From: Sanchytrium tribonematis | Lineage: Eukaryota > Sanchytriomycota > Sanchytriomycetes > Sanchytriales > Sanchytriaceae | Assembly: GCA_018985235.1 (NCBI GenBank) | Contig: JADGIG010000044.1 | Coordinates: forward strand, 1-32,908 | Reading direction: 5' to 3' | Length of the DNA stretch: 32,908 nucleotides | Shown here: positions 26,253 to 32,908 of the stretch, one piece after another | Numbering within the stretch: position 1 is the first letter of the stretch | Layout: each line of letters starts with the position of its first letter | Position numbers and translations under genes: made by a program | Notes under the pieces: model-generated | Seen by the model: only the letters and a program-made list of their open reading frames with translations | Told to the model about the DNA's origin: nothing | Databases searched by the model: none

Positions 26253-26294
26253 CCATATACAGAACATGTGCACGGTGATTGCATCCAATCCAAT
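26253..26294 (+). promoter_or_regulatory. Shared promoter element of Cys-rich genes, copy 2
   Basis: Matches 24643-24684 at about 35 of 42 positions, including TGCACGGTGATTGCA. A CCAATCA box follows at 26290-26296, 59 nt before ATG 26349. Confidence 0.6.
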
Positions 26295-26348
26295 CACGAA
26301 ATAGATTATGGTTAATGATTTAAGGAGTCATCGTCTCTTTTTTTACAA

Positions 26349-27038
26349 ATGAATTACATTTTGATGACTTTATTATTTGCAGAAATATCTTATGCTAAAG
26401 TGGGCCAGGGCTGTGGATGGCAAAACAAGAATACAATGTGTGATGGATTATGCAGTTTGGAAGGGGTTTGTATGCCAAATAAAAAGATATACAGATCAAA
26501 ATGCCAGTCACATGCTAGTAAAGCATTGTGTTTTGGAGATGGAACTTGTGGGAATTTTGACAATGGTATCAAGAAATTTTGTGCAAGAAACCATGTGTGC
26601 GAAGAAGGTAAATGTGTTACAGCAACGGACCATTTGGGTTATTGTGACAGTACCTTTTCAGGGCCCAATGCGTGTGGCGATATTCAGTGCGGAGGAGGAC
26701 AATATTGTCCGATTTACAAGCCATATTGTTTGTCAGACAGTTCCACTACAACTGGATATTCATGTCAAGTGGACGCGCCATTTCAACAGGATTGTCAAGC
26801 ATTTAGTTCTCTAGATAGGTGCCCACTTCAGGTAATACCTTGTGGAGAGCTTACCACGTCTCAACACACCGCCGTGGTAAATTGTCCAAAAGAAATCCCA
26901 TATTGCGTCGAAAAGTATAATCCTAGTTTTTTTGCTACAGTCAGCGTCTGCCAAAAAGAATTTAATTACAGGATTAGTGGCCAAACATGTTTTCCTGAAA
27001 ACAGTTCTTCCGAATGTCCCGGACCCTCACCGCCATAA
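26349..27038 (+). CDS. Cys-rich secreted protein 3 of 3
   Basis: Encodes 229 residues. Leader MNYILMTLLFAEISYA, then GCGWQN, C-D-G-L-C-S-L-E-G-V-C, KALCFGDGTCG, KKFC and FSGPNAC, aligning with the gene at 24737. An additional Cys-rich half follows (CGGGQYCPIYKPYC, CPLQVIPCG, CPKEIPYC), ending Pro/Ser-rich. Probably a disulphide-rich extracellular protein. It shares an upstream element with the first gene. Its stop is 7 nt from that of the convergent kinase-like gene. Confidence 0.65.
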   Translation: MNYILMTLLFAEISYAKVGQGCGWQNKNTMCDGLCSLEGVCMPNKKIYRSKCQSHASKALCFGDGTCGNFDNGIKKFCARNHVCEEGKCVTATDHLGYCDSTFSGPNACGDIQCGGGQYCPIYKPYCLSDSSTTTGYSCQVDAPFQQDCQAFSSLDRCPLQVIPCGELTTSQHTAVVNCPKEIPYCVEKYNPSFFATVSVCQKEFNYRISGQTCFPENSSSECPGPSPP

Positions 27039-27045
27039 AATAAAT

Positions 27046-27894
27046 TTATTTCAAAAATTCATGATTTTGAGCATCTGCTACACGATTCAATGTTCCACGC
27101 CATAATCCCATTGCAAAATCAATAAATGCGTCATTTCCTTTTCCATATTCTTGATTAATAAAATCCCATTGCACATAATCTCTCCCATATTTCAATTCCA
27201 ATAAAGATCCCCCAATTCTCTTCAAATTCCCTTGAATCTCTATTAATAATTCATTTCCTTGCTTCATAGTGGCACTATTATCTATAAATTTATAAATTCC
27301 ATCACAATTGACAATATTCTGTAATTGCAAGTCATTGTGATATAAATAATGTATTTGTAATTCATGCAATCCATTTAATACTTGAATGGCATAATCTTTG
27401 ATATATTCATTAGAATGTTCACCTGAATATGCATTTAATGATCCACTACAATATTCCATTAATACACCAGATTGCACCACATTAGAATCTGAAACAGATT
27501 TCAATTTTGGATAAAATTCAAATGATTTGACGTGATGCACTAAATCATAGGTTAATGCCATTTGTCCAACAAAATATTCATGATAAATAGTATCAGATGG
27601 ATTAGAAGTGAGATATGGATTCATTAGATTATATTTAAATGCATAAATTTGACCATTTTGACGCACTTTAATGACTTTGCCATTATCTCCTTGACCAATT
27701 AGTTGAATAAAATGGATGTTTTTTGGTAATGGGATATCCAAATCACATAGATGATGCTCGCCATGTTTATGAGTATGGAATCTCAGATTGCCCATTAAAA
27801 TATTCTCACAAGATAATAAATAATCGTGGTGATTCTTCAAGATACTAGATGGATTCATTGATAGCATCGCAAAGATAACAGTGATAAACATCAT
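27046..27894 (-). CDS. Secreted protein kinase-like protein
   Basis: Encodes 282 residues with an N-terminal signal peptide-like stretch (MMFITVIFAMLSM). A protein kinase fold follows: glycine loop G67-x-G69-x-x-G72-x-V74, lysine K87 in YAFK, a candidate helix-C glutamate E106, and a catalytic loop Y-H186-N-D188-L-x-x-x-N193 (HRD changed to HND, catalytic Asp and metal-binding Asn kept). The DFG site reads I-D205-N, with the Asp kept. All catalytic residues are therefore present despite two unusual motifs, so activity is plausible. The C-lobe after the DFG site is short, about 75 residues. It could be an exported kinase acting in the secretory pathway or outside the cell. Its relation to known secreted kinases cannot be settled here. 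Confidence 0.7.
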   Translation of the reverse strand: MMFITVIFAMLSMNPSSILKNHHDYLLSCENILMGNLRFHTHKHGEHHLCDLDIPLPKNIHFIQLIGQGDNGKVIKVRQNGQIYAFKYNLMNPYLTSNPSDTIYHEYFVGQMALTYDLVHHVKSFEFYPKLKSVSDSNVVQSGVLMEYCSGSLNAYSGEHSNEYIKDYAIQVLNGLHELQIHYLYHNDLQLQNIVNCDGIYKFIDNSATMKQGNELLIEIQGNLKRIGGSLLELKYGRDYVQWDFINQEYGKGNDAFIDFAMGLWRGTLNRVADAQNHEFLK

Positions 27895-28000
27895 TCCCCG
27901 AAAGTTTGACCCTAACTCTGAGAATCTGTTTTGTGTTACATACTAAAAATTAGTAAATTTGTGCGACCATTTGCAAATCATATTTTATTTTTAAATCATT

Positions 28001-28987
28001 TTATGAATCACAGCCACAATGATTTCCACATTTCTCAAAATTCTTTTGTTTTAAATACATGATATCGGGTTTGACATGATGTGACAATAAATCTGTTGGT
28101 TTACATCTATGAGAATCATTAATGTCATTTGAATGAAGTAATTTGACATTTGTAGAAGACAACCAAATACCTAATGCGGCATCTTCATTAGGCATCATTT
28201 TAAGCCATTTCATTTTAGATTGTTTGGATATATATTGCACGATATCAAATGACATACCGAATCCACAGCCAATTGGGAAATTGGGATATCTCGTATTGGA
28301 ATATACTAAATTTTCAAATTGACCTGATTTTTGTACTTTAAAATTGACGGCTATAGTACCAATGACAGTTTTAGGTTGATGATTTGCGAATAATTGAAAT
28401 AATCTTTTCATATCTATCCATACATCTGTATCTGTTTTGAATAGCCAATTGGCTGTAAAATGATCTGAAACATATTCGTATATATGGGTCATTTTAGTGG
28501 TTAAATTTTTATATGAATCCATCATATCTAGTAATACGATATCCTGATATTGTTCTTGTTCCATTTTAGCAGCTTGTAATTGCTCAGGGGTGAAACCTGA
28601 TTTGCCAAAAAAGAAGATTAATTTGGAATCAGATGGAATTTTGGATTTCCATGTGGTTCTGACTGCCATTCTACTTTTAAACGCATTGATATCTGCAGGG
28701 ACTACAAATATCATGTTGTAATGTGGTTTAGTGGGCACTAATGGGAGTTGAATTTTGGATTCATTTTGAATAGGTGTATTTGCTTGTGTGTTTTCTATAG
28801 TGGGTTGCTTTTCAATTAATTTTGATGGTGTGATTTTCAAATTGGATTTAGTGAATGGATTGTAGAATGTAATCCAACTAAAAAAGACAATGAGTAAAAA
28901 TACCAAATAAATTCTATATTTTATGAATATTCCTGTTTTAGGGCTATTCTCTTTAATTTCACTAGTTGGAAAATATTGGTAACGCAT
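28001..28987 (-). CDS. GT31-family glycosyltransferase (beta-1,3-galactosyltransferase-like)
   Basis: Encodes 328 residues, a type II membrane protein: a short cytoplasmic tail, a membrane anchor (about residues 23-40), a Pro/Thr/Asn stem, then the catalytic domain. GT31 motifs in order: R106-x-x-x-R-T-T-W113, a D-x-x-D-S-Y-x-N-L-T-x-K block (154-165), the metal-binding D186-T-D188, YPNFPIGCGFGMS (234-246), and E268-D-A-x-x-G. The C-terminus is Cys-rich (CGNHCGC). Expected to act in the Golgi, adding a beta-1,3-linked sugar to glycoproteins or glycolipids; the donor and acceptor cannot be read from sequence. Reverse CCAAT boxes lie at 29061 and 29091. With many glycosylatable surface proteins nearby, a role in surface glycosylation is reasonable. 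Confidence 0.85.
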   Translation of the reverse strand: MRYQYFPTSEIKENSPKTGIFIKYRIYLVFLLIVFFSWITFYNPFTKSNLKITPSKLIEKQPTIENTQANTPIQNESKIQLPLVPTKPHYNMIFVVPADINAFKSRMAVRTTWKSKIPSDSKLIFFFGKSGFTPEQLQAAKMEQEQYQDIVLLDMMDSYKNLTTKMTHIYEYVSDHFTANWLFKTDTDVWIDMKRLFQLFANHQPKTVIGTIAVNFKVQKSGQFENLVYSNTRYPNFPIGCGFGMSFDIVQYISKQSKMKWLKMMPNEDAALGIWLSSTNVKLLHSNDINDSHRCKPTDLLSHHVKPDIMYLKQKNFEKCGNHCGCDS

Positions 28988-29162
28988 GCTGAACGAGGGT
29001 GTTTGTTACTTTTAATGTCATTTCCCATTATGTGCAAGGATTCTCAGAAATTTACAATGTTTTGATTGGGTCTTGAAATCACGTCGATGATTTGATTGGA
29101 GAAGATAAATTGGAATTAAATGCACGGGGAGACATTCTGCAAAATGATATTCATCCTATTTA

Positions 29163-32100
29163 TTATCGAGTCAATACTCTACTAATTCCATCAATTTTAT
29201 CAGCTGGTCGAGTGCGAATCCCTCCAAAATAACCCCTTTTAAACAAAGATTTCTTCACAAAATCAAATGCAATAATACCCATTCCAGTACCAATAGCAAC
29301 CATCCACACTTGCCATCTAGGTCCCTTTACTCCAAATATATCTTGTAATCCCGGTGTATACAATAATAAGCAACTCACGCCAATACTCCATGGAATACTC
29401 ATAAAATGCGTCTTATTCTTGAAGATTCTAGTCGTATTAATCGTATCAATCTTCAATTTCACAATAAACAAGTCAAATACTTGTGGAAATACGATATTTA
29501 ACCAATACGCACCAGCAGCTTCAGCATATAAAATAGAGTAAATATCATATGTCACATTGTTAATTTGAGTATAATTGCCACTTGCATCCACTGGAAATGT
29601 TCGATTTCCCCATAATTGACTGGGTGAAATATTGTAAAATACATTATTTTGAGTGATTCCCAAATAAAACACCAAAAAGAATGAAATAGTGCCACCAATC
29701 ATTTGAATCAATCCAATTTGAGTATAACTTTGCAACATGAGATTCAAATCAATTAATGAATCATCTTTTTCATTATTTTTAAATGTCCATAATGAATTTG
29801 CAATTTTTTGCAACCATGTTTGATGTGGGCGAGTCACTTGATCAATTCGAAATGATGGGATACGACTTAATGCTCTGGCTTCTTCATCACTATTCACTAC
29901 TAATCGTGCGGGTGGCTTGATGGTGCGTCGTGGATTCTCTTGCATTAAATCATTCTCTTCTGGTTCATTGACGAGTAATATAGCTGGTAATGAGTCAATA
30001 AACAGGTCAATCATGATAATAATCAACGCAGTACACAAAGAAGGTATTGGGAATATGATATATGCGATAAATGACCAATTTTCAGCCACTAAATCAATTT
30101 AAATTACTAATATGCGAAATAGTGTATAAAATGGCCTTTTTAAGATTAGCAAATACCAATCTGCCACTTGCAATACCCTCTACAATTGATGCAAAATCAT
30201 CATCCATTAAAATCATTTTAGCAGCTTCTTTGGACACATCACTTCCAGAAATATTCATGGATATTCCCAAGTCTGCTCGCTTTAGTGCGGGTGCATCATT
30301 CACACCGTCACCTGTAACCGCTACAATATGACCCATAGCTTGTGCACGTGCAACAATTTCTAGTTTTTGAGCAGGGGATGTGCGTGCAAATACGATTTCT
30401 TTTTTAGCCAATATTTTATGCCATTCTCTGTTGCTCATTTGTGATAAATCATCACCATGTACAATCACTGCCTTGTATTCATCTTCACTGATACTCTCAA
30501 TGGGTCTATTGGTGCGTGTGGCTACTTGTAATTTCGTTTCTCCTCTAATTAATCCAACTTGTCTGGCAATAGATTCACAGGTTAATGGATGGTCTCCACT
30601 CACCATATACACTGTAATACCAGCTGTTTGACAACTCGCAATGGCTTTATTCACTCGTGGCTTTGGTGGATCTTGTAATCCAATTAATCCTGTAAATGTT
30701 AATTCACTGGTTAATTCTGATGCATTGAATTCGTTAGATGCTGGCATGGTCTTTGTAGCACACGCCAATACACGCTGTCCTTGAGATGCTAATTGTTTAT
30801 ACGCAGCATTGAATAAATCAATAAATGCGTCATTTTTCAATTTCAACTCATTTTCATGATAAATATGACGACACATTTCTAAGACACGCTCAGGTGCTCC
30901 TTTTAAATACACGACATGTTCGTTATTCTGCTGATGCACAGTTAATGCCCATTTATTACTAGAATTAAATGGAATTTGATAAACAAGGGGAAATACCTGT
31001 TTGATTTCATTTAAATCTATCTGTTGACTGATAAATCGTAAAATACCAGATTCCGTTGCATCTCCCTAACATGAGTATGAATTACTATAATCTTTCTTTT
31101 GTTAATGTCACTACTTGTGTCATTTAAATCAAATTCTGCTTTTCTATTCAATGCACAGCATAATAAGAGGGGATGCTGGTCATTTAATGGCAATTTTGAT
31201 GTGTTGCTGACTTGCAAATGTCCATTTGACTCGGATGATTCACTATTTTGTGGTGGAATCCATAAATCAACCACTGTCATTTTATTTTGAGTCATAGTAC
31301 CTGTTTTATCACTTGCAATTAATGTAACAGCACCCAATGTATCTAATCCTTCAATATCTTTGACTAAAACATTCTTTTTAATTAATCGATTTGCAGAAAT
31401 AGTCAGCATGAACAAGGTGATGGCGGGTAATCCTTGTGGGATATTACCTACAAATATACCAATGAAGAATGTGAAATTAGTGACTACATCTGGATTCTCA
31501 AGCATCCCAATGAGAAAGAATAATCCCCCTAAAACAATCGAGATGAGGGTGATTAATCGAACAAATTTGGAGATTTCTTCATTTAATGGGGATTTTAAAG
31601 TTGATTTGGCATTGGATAATTGAGCAATACTTCCAATCACTGTATCTTTACCTATTTTAATCACTAATCCTGTCATTTCTCCACTCACACATAATGTCCC
31701 AAAAAATGCTAGATTTTCTGCTTCCATTGGATTACTTTTAGTGGTTTTAGTTGATCTAGTCAATGCATCTGCTTCTCCTGTCAATGATGAATTGTCTACT
31801 TTACAAACCACAGATTTAATCACTCGAATATCAGCAGGGATTTTATCACCTTCTTTAATCTGGATCACATCTCCCTTGACTAATTCACGACTAGGGATGA
31901 TGCATAACTTGCCTTCTCTCAATACTGTTGCATTCTGACTAATTAGAGAAGCAAACGATTTCAAAACAGATTGCGTTTTGACTTCTTGGATTGTTTGGAC
32001 TGCAGAGTTGAATGCGACTACAAAGAACAAGACACCTGCTAAATAGTAATTGGAAATAGCATATGAGACTGGAAATGCTTGTAAAATCAGGCATAATGCA

Positions 32101-32426
32101 CCCGCAAATGACAGCAACACATTAAAGGTGCCAAATAAGTAAATGACAAATAAATAAATGGCTGGTGTTTGTTTAGGTGGTTTTAATTCATTATAGCCAT
32201 CTAATTGCCGCTGACTAACTTGATTAGGAGTTAACCCAGTGGTCAAATTGGATTCTAAATAAGAGACTAAATCAGGGAGGGGGACCAAATGTTCAGTAAC
32301 ATCAGCTTGTTTTTTAAGAGTGGGTGAATGCGTAGACGCTTCTTGTTCAAATACCAGTACATCCATATCTTGTAGCTTGTTTGAACTGGCTACAAGCAAC
32401 TCTTCGTCTTTTGAAGAGTTCTGCAT
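29163..32426 (-). CDS. Type IIC (Na,K-ATPase-like) P-type ATPase, two ultrashort introns
   Basis: CDS is complement(join(29163..30088, 30108..31065, 31086..32426)), 1074 residues. A plasma-membrane cation pump using an aspartyl-phosphate. Motifs: L-T-G-E-A (216-219; usually TGES), M4 P330-Q-G-L-P, phosphorylated D373 in DKTGTMTQ, KGAPER, T-G-D-G-V-N-D-A-P-A-L, and M6 I-D-L-x-x-D-x-x-P-A-I. N-terminal GLTPNQV and the IPFNSSNKW stretch place it with animal-type alpha subunits. From the M5 NLKKAILYT stretch to M6 it aligns without gaps to Na,K-ATPase, keeping the M5 Glu and both M6 Asp. The M4 Glu is replaced by Gln (PQGL for PEGL), so ion binding may differ. Splicing restores GDATES after exon 1 and a continuous M5 after exon 2. 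A reverse CCAAT box (32539-32545) lies 113 nt upstream. Confidence 0.92.
30089..30107 (-). other. 19-nt intron 2 of the ATPase
   Basis: Sense GTAATTTAAATTGATTTAG. It contains an in-frame stop if retained. Excision joins CATATTA to TGGCTGAA, giving H-I-M-A-E-N-W and an ungapped M5-M6 alignment with Na,K-ATPase. Confidence 0.9.
31066..31085 (-). other. 20-nt intron 1 of the ATPase
   Basis: Sense GTAATTCATACTCATGTTAG. Excision joins K-R-K-I-I to G-D-A-T-E-S-G-I, the expected GDASES-type motif. Without splicing the frame runs to an unrelated tail and stop. Confidence 0.93.
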
Positions 32427-32908
32427 TTCAAATTATTTTGGGGAGGCGTTGAGCTTTTATCGCGATGACATGTCCATGTTGAGAGCCAAATGGCAGACGA
32501 TGAGTCATTTTGAGTGGATGGGACTTTGAAACTAAGCCTGATTGGATTAGATATGCGATTACGAGGTTCAATAAGCACTCGCTTCCCACATTTGAGAATG
32601 GGTCAAGTCATGAAGAAAAATTGTAGGAGTACACAAGTTATTTATTACATTGAAGATGCTCAGATTATTAATTTAGAGTCGAAATCTGAGTATTTTCAAA
32701 GATCGGGTGCTTCCGATTATTTTGGATGCGTGTTCTTTTAGAGGACATACTTAGTGTAGAAAGCAGAATTCATTCAAATTCATGGTTTAATTAAAAGTAT
32801 TGGAAATTTCCAAGTTGATTGACAAATGAAATCTGTTTCAAATAAACCGGAGTCAAAATCGATTAAAAATCAACAAAATTGTTTTTTTTTTTTTTTTTTT
32901 TTTTTTTT
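32427..32908. other. ATPase upstream region ending in poly-T
   Basis: No convincing gene in 482 nt; a 69-75 codon plus-strand ORF here has no leader or motif. It holds a TATA-like GATAAAAG (minus, about 32456-32463), TGAGTCA (32501-32507), TGATTGG (32539-32545) and, at 32882-32908, about 27 consecutive T, which may be a contig end or assembly artefact. Confidence 0.5.

Noticed and set aside
32514-32741. 75-codon plus-strand ORF near the window end
   Set aside because: First true ATG is internal; no leader, motif or paralogue, and it overlaps the ATPase promoter region.
1-32908. Altered genetic code, as might go with tiny introns in ciliates
   Set aside because: TAA, TGA and TAG all end recognisable genes, and none is read through in conserved domains.
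1-32908. tRNA, rRNA, CRISPR or transposase genes
   Set aside because: No tRNA-like T-arm context, rRNA-like block, regularly spaced repeats or transposase/reverse transcriptase motifs were seen; a covariance-model search would be needed to exclude small RNAs.

Overview
This is a gene-dense, AT-rich nuclear segment of a eukaryote, most probably an early-diverging (zoosporic-type) fungus or a close relative. Support for that placement: a homoaconitase (alpha-aminoadipate lysine pathway), a Con7-like C2H2 regulator, a Pho80/Pcl-type cyclin, a tyrosinase with both copper signatures, a GT31 glycosyltransferase, and a type IIC (Na,K-ATPase-like) P-type ATPase. TAA, TGA and TAG all act as stops, so the code is standard. 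The species cannot be named from the sequence alone. The window ends in a run of about 27 T.

Layout. 1-2107: 3' part of a leucine-rich-repeat (LRR) membrane protein (LRR-A). 2209-3304: three tandem small secreted proteins with a recombination scar between the first two. 3646-4065 (-): zinc-finger regulator in a spacer rich in TGAGTCA sites. 4705-7058: two Glu/Pro-rich, probably GPI-anchored surface proteins. 7276-7662: cyclin. 7881-9206: GPI-type tyrosinase. 9292-13724 (-): LRR-B, a SET-domain protein and a secreted protein, spaced 54 and 43 nt apart. 14052-14837: secreted jelly-roll-like protein. 14956-17491: LRR-C, a close paralogue of LRR-B. 17498-18130 (-): unknown protein. 18326-20197: homoaconitase. 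20216-23500 (-): three tandem paralogous two-TM proteins. 23753-24508: two small unknown genes. 24737-27038: three Cys-rich secreted proteins. 27046-27894 (-): secreted protein kinase-like protein. 28001-28987 (-): GT31 enzyme. 29163-32426 (-): P-type ATPase in three exons.

Main discoveries. (1) The introns are ultrashort: 20 and 19 nt in the ATPase and an identical 19 nt intron in LRR-B and LRR-C. Removing them restores family-consistent proteins. (2) LRR-B is flanked by a 25-nt direct repeat. One copy holds the tyrosinase stop and the other the SET-gene stop. Merging the copies recreates a tail-to-tail pair with 7 nt between stops, the same geometry as three other convergent pairs here, so LRR-B looks like a DNA-level insertion into that junction. 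(3) The first small secreted gene has its start codon inside a perfect 11-bp hairpin, and a partial second copy of that leader was joined to a fragment of the third gene at a TTGCCAT microhomology.

Most genes here encode secreted, GPI-anchored or membrane proteins, so the region looks like a surface/secretome neighbourhood, with housekeeping genes (homoaconitase, ATPase, GT31, SET, cyclin) interleaved. Everything is compact: short introns, very short signal peptides, TATA-like boxes 22-30 nt before start codons, CCAATCA boxes upstream of many genes, and convergent stops 6-18 nt apart.
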